A DNA stretch of 64,000 nucleotides. Source: Chitinophagaceae bacterium. GTDB taxonomy: Bacteria > Bacteroidota > Bacteroidia > Chitinophagales > Chitinophagaceae. The position numbers and the translations under genes were made by a program. The stretch is from positions 1 to 64,000 of the forward strand of contig CANBQT010000001.1 in assembly GCA_947371755.1 (NCBI GenBank). The letters run 5' to 3'. The notes under the pieces are model-generated. The model had not been told where the DNA came from and ran no database searches. It saw nothing but the letters and a program-made list of their open reading frames with translations. Below, in pieces: positions 1 through 8,876 of this stretch (positions are counted from its first letter, which is position 1; each line of letters begins with the position of its first letter).

Positions 1-189
1 ATGTTGTAAATCGTCAGCATAAAGTAGACTAAATGATTAATTTATTAGTTTAGCCTTTAAAATCTCATACGGTGTTCATGAATATGTTTATAAAGAATTT
101 CGTTCCTTTATAAATTCTACTCAGGTTTACTTATCTAGATTAAAATCAAAAGGGAAAATATCAATTACAAAACCCCACGTCAATTTTGA

Positions 190-1050
190 ATGACAACTAA
201 AGGATATCGAAAACTAATTTTTTTTAATCTCAGCTTTCTTGCACTATGGCTGATTTTTGCTCAGAGCTGTATGAAGATGAGAATTAGCGATGGTAAAGCA
301 AAAAAAGAATTTGCTGAAAAGGGCGTTAATTTATTTACCGAAACCTTTCAGGTAAATGGCTACCCTATTCATTATGTAAAAACCGGGAACGATAGTTTAC
401 CAACTTTGTTCTTTGTACATGGCTCTCCTGGTAGTTGGGATGCTTTTAGTGTATATATGAAGGATAAAGATTTGTTAGCTAAATATCGTATGATTGCCAT
501 TGACAGACCAGGGTTTGGTTATAGCAGTTTTGGTGATTCAAAAAATCTAGCAGCGCAATCAAGAATCATCAGTCTTTTTTTAGACCATATTACCAATGGT
601 AAACCCATACACATTATCGGGCATTCTTTGGGTGGACCGCTTACCGTTAAACTAACGTCAGATAATCCAAATGTATTTACAACTATGGTTTTGCTGGCAG
701 CCTCTGTTGACCCTGCTGAGGAACCTACTGAAAAGTGGAGAGGATTTTTGTTCAATACACCTTTTCAATATTTATTACCAGGAGCCTTCAGGCAAAGTAA
801 CAATGAAATTTGGATGGCAAAAAAAGAACTGGATTCATTAGCAAAACAGTTTGCTTCCATCACCTGTGATGTATGGATAGTTCATGGCGATGCGGATACT
901 TTTGTACCTGTTGGTAATGCTGCGTATGCTAAAAAAATGCTAGTGAATGCAAAGTCTGTTCAAACAAAAATACTTTCTGGAGCGCCACATTTTATTCCCT
1001 GGGCTCCCTGGTATACTTACATCAAGGACATTTTATTACAAATAAAATAG
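190..1050 (+). CDS. alpha/beta hydrolase, membrane-anchored or lipoprotein
   Basis: A 286-residue alpha/beta-hydrolase. The nucleophile elbow GHSLGG puts the catalytic Ser at residue 146. The acid is probably the Asp in VHGDADTF and the His is in GAPHFIPW, so the triad is complete. An oxyanion-type HGSPGS loop follows strand 3. The N-terminus is a hydrophobic segment ending in a Cys at residue 27 (FAQSC), which could be a lipobox or just a membrane anchor, so the catalytic domain is probably outside the cytoplasm. The substrate cannot be read from the sequence; esterases, lipases and haloperoxidase-like enzymes share this fold. The gene stands alone and converges on the Rieske/FMN gene downstream. 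Fold is sure, substrate unknown. Confidence 0.85.
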   Translation: MTTKGYRKLIFFNLSFLALWLIFAQSCMKMRISDGKAKKEFAEKGVNLFTETFQVNGYPIHYVKTGNDSLPTLFFVHGSPGSWDAFSVYMKDKDLLAKYRMIAIDRPGFGYSSFGDSKNLAAQSRIISLFLDHITNGKPIHIIGHSLGGPLTVKLTSDNPNVFTTMVLLAASVDPAEEPTEKWRGFLFNTPFQYLLPGAFRQSNNEIWMAKKELDSLAKQFASITCDVWIVHGDADTFVPVGNAAYAKKMLVNAKSVQTKILSGAPHFIPWAPWYTYIKDILLQIK

Positions 1051-1161
1051 AACAGTACAATTGAATTTTACATATCTGACTTATTACATTAGCCTAAATT
1101 GATATTTAGTTCTCAGATGATAAATCCGGTCCACAATCTCAGTATCTGAATAATAAACCTT

Positions 1162-2772
1162 TTAAGCTCCAATACCTGCAAAAGTAATTCCGGTTAAGCG
1201 ATGCATCTCATAGATGAAGGTTGATAGATCATCTTGATTAAACTGATTGATATGATGATAGCCACAAGAACGTGCAATGACTTTTATGAGATCATTACTG
1301 GCATCCAGAAAACGATGGAGCTGATGGGCAGAAGATTCTATCATCAGCCGACTTCTCAGGCTTTCTTTCTGCGTGGCAATGCCAACAGGACAATTATTGG
1401 ATCCGCAAGCACGCATTCCTAGACATCCAATTGCTTGTAGTGCAGAGTTGGAAACTGCAATGGCATCTGCACCCATCATCAGTGCTTTGGCAAAATCTGC
1501 TGGTATCCTAAGTCCGCCTGTAATTACCAACGAAACATGCTTTGCACCCGATTGGTCAAGATGTTTTCTTGCCCTGGCAAGTGCGGGAATAGTAGGCACA
1601 TTAATGTTATCCCTCAAAATAGTTGGTGCAGACCCGGTACCTCCGCCCCTGCCATCCAGAATAATATAATCTGCACCTGCAGCAAGTGCGAAATCAATAT
1701 CAGCTTCTATATGACTTGCTGCTATTTTGAAACCCACCGGGATACCACCACCTATATCCCTGACTTGTGAAGCAAAGTTTGCAAAATCTGTTACTGTTTT
1801 AAGGTCAGCAAAGGTTGCTGGTGAAATGGCCGCTTCACCTGGTTTTAACCCCCTTACAATTCCAATCTCCTCTGTAACCTTACTAGCGGGAAGATGCCCC
1901 CCTGTTCCCGTTTTCGCGCCCTGTCCACCTTTAAAATGAAATGCCTGTGCCTTTTTTACTTTATCCCAGGAAAACCCAAATTTTCCTGAAGCATATTCAT
2001 AAAAGTAGCGACTATTTTGTGCCTGTTCATCAGGTAACATCCCCCCTTCTCCGCTGCAGATACCAGTTCCACTCATTTCAGCACCCATTGCCAACGCAAT
2101 CTTGGCTTCTTTAGAAAGAGCTCCAAAACTCATGTCAGATACAAAAATCGGGATGTCGAGTTGAAGGGGTTTTGCTGCAGCCGGGCCAATGATAACCTTG
2201 GTATCCACCTCCACATGATCCAGCAAAGGCTTGGTTGCTAATTGTGCCGGAAGGAACTGAATATCATCCCAGGATGGAAGGTTAACTCTTGAAACACCCA
2301 TGGATGCAGACGGACCGTGATGGCCGGTTTTTTTCAACCCATTACGGGCAAGTTCTCTTATATACAATGTGTGCGGCTCATCAACTTCCGGATGGGTATC
2401 TGCATAAGCTCCCAGATACTGCTCACGATCAAAAGGTTGAGGATGAACTTTTCCATAAGCTTCAATTTCATCCTGATCAACCATTACTGAATTATCCTCA
2501 ATGAATACAGCAAACTTTTGCAGCACTTCTTGGTTGTTGTATTCACTTACCCCAGAATCGATACGATAATCCCAGCCATGTAATCCGCAAATCAGATTTT
2601 GTGCCTCTACATACCCATCTGCCAACAGTGCTCCCCTGTGCAAGCATCTACCGTAAAGAACGGAATACTGATCATCAAATCGTACAACCACTAGGTCAAT
2701 TTCTTTTACCAGACGGTGTTCAGGTTTGCGGTCTTCAAAATCAGTGCACGCTCCGAGTGAAATCAAATGCAT
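1162..2772 (-). CDS. Rieske domain fused to glutamate-synthase-type FMN oxidoreductase
   Basis: A 536-residue fusion. Residues 1-100 form a Rieske [2Fe-2S] domain with ligands C43, H45, C62 and H65 (CLH and CGLH motifs). From about residue 170 it is the FMN-binding barrel of glutamate synthase, with the glycine-rich GGGTGSAP phosphate loop and the Cys-rich MRACGSNNCPVG segment that corresponds to the [3Fe-4S] site of GltB. There is no amidotransferase domain, so ammonia or another amine would have to be supplied directly, or the reaction may differ. Relatives include archaeal-type GltS and N-methylglutamate synthase subunits; which reaction applies here is unknown. It is transcribed away from the two other Rieske-fusion genes, 65 nt apart, suggesting shared control. 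The true gltBD pair lies at 37838-43864. Confidence 0.88.
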   Translation of the reverse strand: MHLISLGACTDFEDRKPEHRLVKEIDLVVVRFDDQYSVLYGRCLHRGALLADGYVEAQNLICGLHGWDYRIDSGVSEYNNQEVLQKFAVFIEDNSVMVDQDEIEAYGKVHPQPFDREQYLGAYADTHPEVDEPHTLYIRELARNGLKKTGHHGPSASMGVSRVNLPSWDDIQFLPAQLATKPLLDHVEVDTKVIIGPAAAKPLQLDIPIFVSDMSFGALSKEAKIALAMGAEMSGTGICSGEGGMLPDEQAQNSRYFYEYASGKFGFSWDKVKKAQAFHFKGGQGAKTGTGGHLPASKVTEEIGIVRGLKPGEAAISPATFADLKTVTDFANFASQVRDIGGGIPVGFKIAASHIEADIDFALAAGADYIILDGRGGGTGSAPTILRDNINVPTIPALARARKHLDQSGAKHVSLVITGGLRIPADFAKALMMGADAIAVSNSALQAIGCLGMRACGSNNCPVGIATQKESLRSRLMIESSAHQLHRFLDASNDLIKVIARSCGYHHINQFNQDDLSTFIYEMHRLTGITFAGIGA

Positions 2773-2837
2773 AAAGCAATTAAAGTTTAAAAAGTAAAAT
2801 ACAGAAATATCTCTAAATTGTGCAAAATTGATACAGG

Positions 2838-3026
2838 ATGTCTGATTTACCGGCTATTTATGCCCTTGGAGGTCTCCTATTCTCCTGCTGGTTTTCATGG
2901 ATAAAACTGAGAAAATCTGATCCAATGGCTGAGCATGCATCTGTTGGATTCAGAATCATCACCATGCCTGCAGCCATATTATTATGGCCACTCATTCTGA
3001 TCAAAATCATTCGTTCACATGAATAA
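2838..3026 (+). CDS. small membrane protein, first gene of Rieske operon
   Basis: A 62-residue protein with two hydrophobic segments (about residues 6-20 and 40-58) joined by a charged loop (KLRKSDPMAEH). I do not recognise the family. It is likely real because it opens a tightly packed operon: its stop overlaps the next start by 8 nt, and the following genes are 10 and 2 nt apart. Divergent from the Rieske/FMN gene. It may be an assembly factor or small subunit of the ferric-reductase-like membrane protein downstream, but that is inference only. Confidence 0.6.
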   Translation: MSDLPAIYALGGLLFSCWFSWIKLRKSDPMAEHASVGFRIITMPAAILLWPLILIKIIRSHE

Positions 3027-3111
3027 ATCACTGCGTAAAAGTCATCTTGCAATCTGGATATTACTATTGGTTATCCTGCTGACTGGAGTTATCTGCATAT
3101 CATTTAATTAA
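3019..3111 (+). CDS. 30-aa single-span membrane peptide
   Basis: A 30-codon frame: a short basic start (MNKSLRKSH) followed by one hydrophobic helix and stop. Its ATG lies inside the last codons of the preceding 62-aa gene (ATGAATAA overlap, 8 nt), the layout of translational coupling, and it ends 10 nt before the next ATG. Codons are compatible with translation, but the length alone gives no statistical support. Function unknown; small single-span subunits are common beside membrane redox proteins, so an accessory role is plausible. Confidence 0.5.
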   Translation: MNKSLRKSHLAIWILLLVILLTGVICISFN

Positions 3112-3121
3112 TTTCACCAAT

Positions 3122-5002
3122 ATGGGGCATGATTATCAAGCAATTTCTTGGAACAGATTTAAAAAGAGGTATGACCTGTTGCTTTGGTCTTTTAACCTGA
3201 CTTATTTGGCGCTTTTTATCGCTTTAAACATCATCCTTTTTCCACAACATAATGTCAACACTATCCTGATCAGGGCATTGGGAACACTGGCCATTTTGCT
3301 GCTTCATTTTATCCTGATCATTGGTCCGGCTTCCCGCTTTATACCCAAACTGCTGCCACTATTATATAACCGAAGACATGTAGGCGTTTCGACATTTCTG
3401 GTTGCTGCCGGGCATGGCATACTCAGCCTGATCTGGTTTCACGGTGGAAGCAATACACCTGTACTAGTTTCTCTGTTTACCAGCAATATGCATTATAACT
3501 CTCTGCAATTTTTCCCCTTTCAGACTTTGGGTTTTTTTGCGCTGCTGATACTGGCAGCGATGGCTTTTACCAGCCATGATGTATGGCTGAATGTATTGTC
3601 TCCCGCCACCTGGAAATTATTGCACATGCTGGTTTATGCGGCATATGCGCTGGTGATAGCTCATGTTGCGCTTGGTGTGCTGCAGCTGGAAAACAACCCG
3701 ATTCTGGTAATCATGCTTTATACTGGATGTTTTATCATTACCTCATTGCACCTTATGGCTGCATGGAAAGAGCGCGTGGAAGCAAAAACAGTTGCAGATG
3801 AGTGGATTTTTGTGGGCAACCTGCAGGACATGGAAAATAATAGGGCAAAAATTGTGGAAGGTAAGGATGAAAGGATTGCCGTATTTATGTATGACAATAA
3901 GCTGAGTGCTGTAAGCAATGTGTGCAAGCATCAGCTGGGGCCAATTGGTGAGGGAAAGATTGTTGATGGTTGCATCACTTGTCCCTGGCATGGTTACCAG
4001 TATAGGCCAGTTGATGGCTGCGCACCACCTCCATTTACTGAAAAATTAGCCACCTTCAGACTTAAAATGGAAGAGCAGAAAATATTTGTGGATCCGATAT
4101 CGTTGCCTGAAGGAACTTCAGTTGAACCAATCCGCATTGATTCAACAGCAAACAATGCCAAAGACAAGGGTTTGTTTATTGGATGGGATTCTGCCAACCT
4201 TGGAATTCAGAGCAGGTTTGCGTTAAACATAGCAATCACAATGATGGGTATAGCTTTATTGATAGGTGTAATTTTCACAATCAATCAACAAAAAATTACG
4301 CCATATAAGATCGACTATACACAGATTAAACAAATGCAGGGATGGCTCAGCAAAGAACCTGTTCCAATGCTTACAGTTATTATTGGAAAAGATCATTCCG
4401 GCAACCCCGTTTTTAAGACTATCTTATTGGTAGATGCGCTAAAAAATGGAGCAGACAATACCATCAGCTCCTACCTTAAAAATAACCAAAGTAGCTATGT
4501 TGAAATCACAGGATACCTGAGCAGTAATCTTTTATCCTGTGGAACGGATTCAGCTTCTTCCTGCAAAGACCTCTGTTCACAGTGTCTCACAGGTACTTTG
4601 AATGCCCCATTGATGGAAATAGAAAATGGAATTTTCTCCATCAAACAAAAACAACCACCTCCAGGAATCACCGCCCAGACGATACCAATTTCCGAAAAGG
4701 ACTGCACCATTACAGGAGAAATAATCGACCCGAAATGTTATTTTGGCGCTATGAACCCGGGTTATGGTAAACCACACCTCAGTTGCGCTGTTCGCTGTAT
4801 CTCTGGAGGCATCATGCCGGTGCTGAAATACACTGAAAACGGAAAAGAACAATTTGCTGTTCTATTATCAGCAACAGGAAAACCTGTCAATGAACAGGTA
4901 CTTTCAGTAATCGGTTTGCCAGTAAAAATCTCCGGCAAACTAAGTTCTTTGAACAATTGGCCAATACTCAATATTTTATCCCTTCAGCCAAAAACTCACT
5001 GA
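3122..5002 (+). CDS. ferric-reductase-like membrane protein with Rieske domain and Cys-rich C-terminal domain
   Basis: A 626-residue multidomain protein. Residues 15-215 hold about six membrane segments of the ferric-reductase/MsrQ type, with several His residues in helices that could carry haem (LLHFILI, AAGHGILS, LLHMLVY, IAHVALG). Residues 225-330 are a Rieske domain with ligands C268, H270, C287 and H290 (VCKHQ, CPWHG). One more membrane helix follows at about 365-385. The C-terminal 240 residues are soluble and Cys-rich (CGTDSASSC, CSQC, PKCYFGAMNPG, SCAVRCISGG), a pattern that suggests metal binding or disulfides. Probably passes electrons across or within the inner membrane. Many Leu codons are CTG, unlike most neighbours. 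Follows two small membrane genes and precedes another Rieske fusion by 2 nt. Confidence 0.85.
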   Translation: MGHDYQAISWNRFKKRYDLLLWSFNLTYLALFIALNIILFPQHNVNTILIRALGTLAILLLHFILIIGPASRFIPKLLPLLYNRRHVGVSTFLVAAGHGILSLIWFHGGSNTPVLVSLFTSNMHYNSLQFFPFQTLGFFALLILAAMAFTSHDVWLNVLSPATWKLLHMLVYAAYALVIAHVALGVLQLENNPILVIMLYTGCFIITSLHLMAAWKERVEAKTVADEWIFVGNLQDMENNRAKIVEGKDERIAVFMYDNKLSAVSNVCKHQLGPIGEGKIVDGCITCPWHGYQYRPVDGCAPPPFTEKLATFRLKMEEQKIFVDPISLPEGTSVEPIRIDSTANNAKDKGLFIGWDSANLGIQSRFALNIAITMMGIALLIGVIFTINQQKITPYKIDYTQIKQMQGWLSKEPVPMLTVIIGKDHSGNPVFKTILLVDALKNGADNTISSYLKNNQSSYVEITGYLSSNLLSCGTDSASSCKDLCSQCLTGTLNAPLMEIENGIFSIKQKQPPPGITAQTIPISEKDCTITGEIIDPKCYFGAMNPGYGKPHLSCAVRCISGGIMPVLKYTENGKEQFAVLLSATGKPVNEQVLSVIGLPVKISGKLSSLNNWPILNILSLQPKTH

Positions 5003-5004
5003 TT

Positions 5005-6135
5005 ATGGAATTTATACCTGTGTTAAAGCTGGATGAACTGCCAGCAGAATCATCTAAAATTGTTAAGGCAGGCAACAAAAAGATTGCCCTTTTTCACTAC
5101 AACAATAAAATTACAGCCCTCGGTAATGCCTGCCTTCACAGAGGTGGACCGCTTGGAATCGGACATGTCAAAGCATGTTATGACGGACTATACGTCAGCT
5201 GCCCCTGGCATGGCTGGGAATACAATATCCAAACTGGCTCAGCAGCCCCCGGCTATGAAGATCAGCAATCTGTTTATGAAGTTAAGATAGATGACAACCA
5301 GATACTGATCAGCAGCGAACCCGTGATTCAGGCTAAAAAAGCCTTCCATGATTCACCACTTCTGGATGACCTCAAAAACCTACGCTACCAGACTTCTCCA
5401 ACATCGCTGAATATACTTGGAATTTCTGCCACCAATATGCACAAGGATCTACCAAGATTTTCAACATCAGAAGATGCACTAGAAAAATCACTAGCTTTTG
5501 CTACAGAACAACTGGGTGCTGAAACCCGGATGATCAAACTCCGAGATCTCGAATTCAGACATTGCGAGGGTTATTATTCCCAACACATGCAGGCCTGCAA
5601 CTGGCCCTGCAGCATTACGGAAATGAATCCGGAAGACGGTATGACCAAAGTTTATGCTGACATGATTCTCTGGGCAGATATAGTTGTAATGGCAACTCCC
5701 ATCCGCTGGGGACAGGCCTCCTCGCTGTACTACAAGATGGCGGAAAGGTTGAATACCGTTCAAAATCAGATTACATTAAAAAATAAGATCCTTGTCAAGA
5801 ATAAAGTTGCCGCATTTATCATAACAGGCGGACAGGACAATATTCAACAGGTAGCCGGACAAATGATGTGCTTTTTCACCGACCTAGGTTTCGCCTTCCC
5901 TCCGTTCAGTTTCATGGGATGGAGCAGGGGGTGGACAGCTGAGGATATGGATAAAAATGTAATGCAATTCAAAAAAAGCGATTATGTGGTGCGTGCATCG
6001 AAAGAATTAATGGAAAATACTGTGGAAACACTTAAGCAACTAAAAAGGATGAACCCTGATAAAATTACGGCACCCAAACCCCGGAAAAACGACTCATGGA
6101 GTAGTGAAATTGAAAATCCAGACCAGAATTATTGA
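5005..6135 (+). CDS. Rieske domain fused to flavodoxin-like NAD(P)H:FMN oxidoreductase
   Basis: A 376-residue fusion. Residues 1-105 are a Rieske [2Fe-2S] domain with ligands C43, H45, C66 and H69 (CLHRGG, CPWHGW). From residue about 130 it is an NADPH-dependent FMN-reductase/flavodoxin fold: LNILGISATNM begins the first strand and phosphate loop, and ATPIRWGQASS is the typical second FMN loop. I chose the ATG at 5005, directly after the preceding stop; an in-frame TTG at 4957 would overlap the previous gene by 46 nt without adding a recognisable domain. Probably cytosolic; it could shuttle electrons from NAD(P)H through FMN to the Rieske centre and on to the membrane protein encoded just upstream. 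Partner and substrate are inferred from context. Confidence 0.87.
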   Translation: MEFIPVLKLDELPAESSKIVKAGNKKIALFHYNNKITALGNACLHRGGPLGIGHVKACYDGLYVSCPWHGWEYNIQTGSAAPGYEDQQSVYEVKIDDNQILISSEPVIQAKKAFHDSPLLDDLKNLRYQTSPTSLNILGISATNMHKDLPRFSTSEDALEKSLAFATEQLGAETRMIKLRDLEFRHCEGYYSQHMQACNWPCSITEMNPEDGMTKVYADMILWADIVVMATPIRWGQASSLYYKMAERLNTVQNQITLKNKILVKNKVAAFIITGGQDNIQQVAGQMMCFFTDLGFAFPPFSFMGWSRGWTAEDMDKNVMQFKKSDYVVRASKELMENTVETLKQLKRMNPDKITAPKPRKNDSWSSEIENPDQNY

Positions 6136-6532
6136 ACCCGAAATTTTTTATTGCTCAAGTAAGAAATATATACCAAGTAAATCTGAACCAAGATTTTTAA
6201 TTGCCTCTAATATGCCATAATCTTCAGCTCTTTTATTAATTTATCTAAGAAGTAAAAATGGAAAAAAAACAAGATTGGTATTCCTAAAAACATCTAAGCT
6301 TAACACCTTGTGAAATTTCAAATACATTTTCAATATAAATTAGGCATAAAAAGATACTAATCATATTGAAATTGGGGTAAACAAATCCTGCATTCGTTTA
6401 CTTTCACAAGCAAAGGAATCTTCATTACTTAAACATAAAATATGATGTTCAATACCTTATAGCGCAAACGAGTGCAAATAAAACTGAATACCTTTATCAA
6501 CTAGATCACAAACCTAGCTAGTAATTAGCCCT

Positions 6533-6568
6533 AAAAACTCCGATTTCATTAGATTTCGGAGTTTTTTT
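6533..6568. terminator. bidirectional terminator hairpin after the Rieske operon
   Basis: Perfect 9-bp stem AAACTCCGA/TCGGAGTTT (6535-6543 with 6556-6564), 12-nt loop, followed by a run of T on the plus strand and preceded by A on the other side. It lies about 400 nt after the last Rieske gene, farther than usual. Confidence 0.7.
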
Positions 6569-6640
6569 TATGCCCTTTGTGGTAGGCTTTTGTAGTCATT
6601 TGTACTAAATTTTGTGGCTCTGTTGAGGTACACGCAAAAT

Positions 6641-6668
6641 GAAAAACCACTCCCGGCTAAGAGAGTGG
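6641..6668 (-). terminator. minus-strand terminator of the 211-aa exported protein
   Basis: Stem CCACTC/GAGTGG (6647-6652 with 6663-6668) followed on the minus strand by five T. It sits 38 nt after the stop codon of the gene at 6706-7341. Confidence 0.7.
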
Positions 6669-6705
6669 CAATACCAAAATAGTTTATTACTTAAATTAGA
6701 AATGA

Positions 6706-7341
6706 TCACTTTTCATAAGGGAAGTTTCTAGTAACTTTTCTCATCATTCTTTCTACCATTTCATTTGCACTAGAAAATGCTCCTTCATTCATTTCTTTTG
6801 AAAATCTCCAAAGCAACTTCCCATCTTTTCCGTTATAGATATGCATAGTTAATAAACCTGAAGCTACACTTCCACCAAACCCTCCAAATATTAATGATTT
6901 TGCAATGGCTCCTGCTTCGCTTGCTGTTTTTTCATATGCATATGTGGCACCAATAACCGCATCTACTTTTAATATTTTACAAATAGTATCTTTTAAAGTT
7001 TCATCAAGTTTATCATAAACACCTGCTTTCTTTAATAAAATATTGGTTGTTTCAACATCCTGGCAAGTCACTGTAAAGTCATTTGACTTTCGCAAAATAA
7101 AAGTATACATACCTTCTTGCATACCTAATCCTTGTTTAATTTCCTCTAGCCTATTACCCTCTGCATCAAATCCTTTTGGCATTTTTTTATAGGAAATTGT
7201 AACTCTTAAAGGTAAAATGGCAATAATCTTATGTTCTTTTATTTCTGTTTTATAATTTGGTGCTTCAAATATTTGTTTTGAAGCCTGACCGTAAGATGAT
7301 AAAGAAATTAGTAGAATTAAAATTGAAAATAAATATTTCAT
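6706..7341 (-). CDS. exported protein, LpoB/CsgG/GNA1162-like fold (tentative)
   Basis: A 211-residue protein with a clear Sec signal peptide (hydrophobic stretch ending SSYGQA). The mature part has a strand reading IIAILPLRVTI, a segment where a helix ends in CKILKVDAVIGATY, and a late strand HIYNGKDGKLLWRFS. This order resembles the nucleotide-binding-like fold shared by CsgG, LpoB/PenB activators and GNA1162-type lipoproteins, but there is no lipobox Cys. A Gly-rich hydrophobic patch (IFGGFGGSVASG) could be membrane-active. No operon partners; its own terminator follows. Function not assignable; the fold call is a by-eye guess. Confidence 0.65.
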   Translation of the reverse strand: MKYLFSILILLISLSSYGQASKQIFEAPNYKTEIKEHKIIAILPLRVTISYKKMPKGFDAEGNRLEEIKQGLGMQEGMYTFILRKSNDFTVTCQDVETTNILLKKAGVYDKLDETLKDTICKILKVDAVIGATYAYEKTASEAGAIAKSLIFGGFGGSVASGLLTMHIYNGKDGKLLWRFSKEMNEGAFSSANEMVERMMRKVTRNFPYEK

Positions 7342-7643
7342 TGATTTTTTTTAAAAGTGAATATAATTATTAAAATAATAAATATATAAATATAAACTTA
7401 ACCATCTTTGTTTAATAAATTATACTCAATGCAGATTCGTTATTATTCGCAAATGGGCTTTTTACACTTTTTTGCATATGATGCTAATTTATTATGATAA
7501 CCAATTGTTTCTCTTATCCCACCTAAATATTGATTATATAGTTATACTCTTTGAATATAGAATTTCAATGTTTTGATTTTTTATTTTCAATTTTAAGGTA
7601 CACACATCCCATTACTCTATTTCAAATTTTAATCTTAAGCGTT
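7342..7643. other. AT-rich divergent intergenic region
   Basis: About 300 nt between divergent genes, strongly AT-rich with A/T runs. It presumably carries promoters for both. A sequence TATACTCTTTG at about 7541-7551 is close to, but does not match, the TAnnTTTG box. No gene seen. Confidence 0.5.
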
Positions 7644-8825
7644 ATGTACCGTATGCTTTATTCTATTGCTTGCGCAATACTATTATTTTCATGTACTAAA
7701 GTTGAAAGTGTAAATAAAACTTATACCAATCAAGATATCCAAAATTCAATTAATGCAACAGCATCAATTTCTCTTAACGGAAACATTAATACTATTTGTC
7801 GTGGAACTATTACGGGATATTCCGGAAACGGCGGTTTAGCTCAAAATGCATTATTTAATGGCATTTCAGGATCTGCATCAGACAATAACAACAATCTATA
7901 CGTTTGTGATAATGCAAATTTTGCTATTAGAAAAATCAATTTAACCACCAAAATAGTAACTACCGTTGCAGGTGGAAATGGCAGAGGTTCCTCGGGAGAT
8001 GGTGGAAAAGCAACTTTAGCGCAACTAGATATTCCCAACAATGTGGCAGTTGATAAAAATGGAAATCTATTTATTGCTGATTGGGGCAGCCCTAATTGCA
8101 TTAGAAAAGTGGATACAAAAACAGGTATTATTACAAAAGTAGCAGGTAACGGATGGAACTATAATGGTGAGGGAAATCCCGCATTAGCAACCAATTTGTC
8201 TGGACCATTTGCAATTGATTTCGACAAAGATGATAATCTAATTATTTCAACCGATTTTGGCAGAAGGTTAAGGCGTTTAAATTTTATAACAAATACTATC
8301 ACAACTATTGCTGGAAATGGATTAACCGGCTATACAGGTGATGGTGGCCCAGCAATTAATGCAAGTTTTGAATTTATCTGGAAATTCGCAGTTGATAAAA
8401 ACACAAATGACATTTACATTCCTGATGTACATAATCATGTAGTCAGGAAAATAAACGGGAAAACAGGTATTATCTCAACTTTTGCAGGAAATTATAATAA
8501 CCCCTATAGCCTTTATCTATCAAGCGGGCTGGCTATCAATGCATCTTTAAATATGCCATCGGGTATTGCAGTAGATTATTCAGGTAATGTTTACGTTTCG
8601 GATGAGGCAGCTGCTGTTGTTTATAAAATAAATAAACAAACGAATCTCATAAAGATGATTGCAGGTAAACAATATAATAATGGATTTGCGGGAGATGGTG
8701 GACCAGCAGTAAGTGCTCAACTTTATTTCGTTAATAGTTTATCCATAGATAGCAAAGGCAATTTATTTGTTTCTGATGCTGGTAATAATAGAATGAGAGA
8801 AATATTCAATGCTGCTTGTCTTTAA
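7644..8825 (+). CDS. NHL-repeat beta-propeller lipoprotein
   Basis: A 393-residue lipoprotein. The ATG at 7644 gives a signal peptide ending in the lipobox LLFSC; an upstream in-frame TTG at 7551 would bury it. The mature protein is built of repeated NHL blades: VAVDKNGNLFIADWG, IAVDYSGNVYVSDE and LSIDSKGNLFVSDAG, each followed by a basic-aliphatic turn (IRKI, VRKI, MREI) and by a glycine-rich TVAGNG-type segment (GDGGPA). Such extracytoplasmic propellers bind ligands or form part of surface complexes; no catalytic residues are evident. It is followed after about 50 nt by another repeat lipoprotein in the same direction. Confidence 0.85.
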   Translation: MYRMLYSIACAILLFSCTKVESVNKTYTNQDIQNSINATASISLNGNINTICRGTITGYSGNGGLAQNALFNGISGSASDNNNNLYVCDNANFAIRKINLTTKIVTTVAGGNGRGSSGDGGKATLAQLDIPNNVAVDKNGNLFIADWGSPNCIRKVDTKTGIITKVAGNGWNYNGEGNPALATNLSGPFAIDFDKDDNLIISTDFGRRLRRLNFITNTITTIAGNGLTGYTGDGGPAINASFEFIWKFAVDKNTNDIYIPDVHNHVVRKINGKTGIISTFAGNYNNPYSLYLSSGLAINASLNMPSGIAVDYSGNVYVSDEAAAVVYKINKQTNLIKMIAGKQYNNGFAGDGGPAVSAQLYFVNSLSIDSKGNLFVSDAGNNRMREIFNAACL

Positions 8826-8876
8826 TCAAATGGAAGTTTACGATACAAGAAGTACCTTTTTAATAGACTTTTCTAC

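Larger units (their letters stand above)
6136..6705. other. 570-nt non-coding stretch with two terminator hairpins
   Basis: No credible gene in any frame. The first 390 nt are AT-rich with frequent stops. The right part holds a bidirectional terminator (6533-6568) and a minus-strand terminator (6641-6668), described separately. A palindromic patch with repeated CTAG lies at about 6511-6525. I see no tRNA end and no clear attachment-site repeat. Confidence 0.6.

Noticed and set aside
4957-5004. Earlier TTG start for the Rieske/flavodoxin gene
   Set aside because: It overlaps the preceding gene and adds residues with no domain; the ATG at 5005 sits right after the stop.
6136-6705. Integration site or mobile-element remnant
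   Set aside because: No tRNA end, integrase, transposase or flanking direct repeat can be seen.
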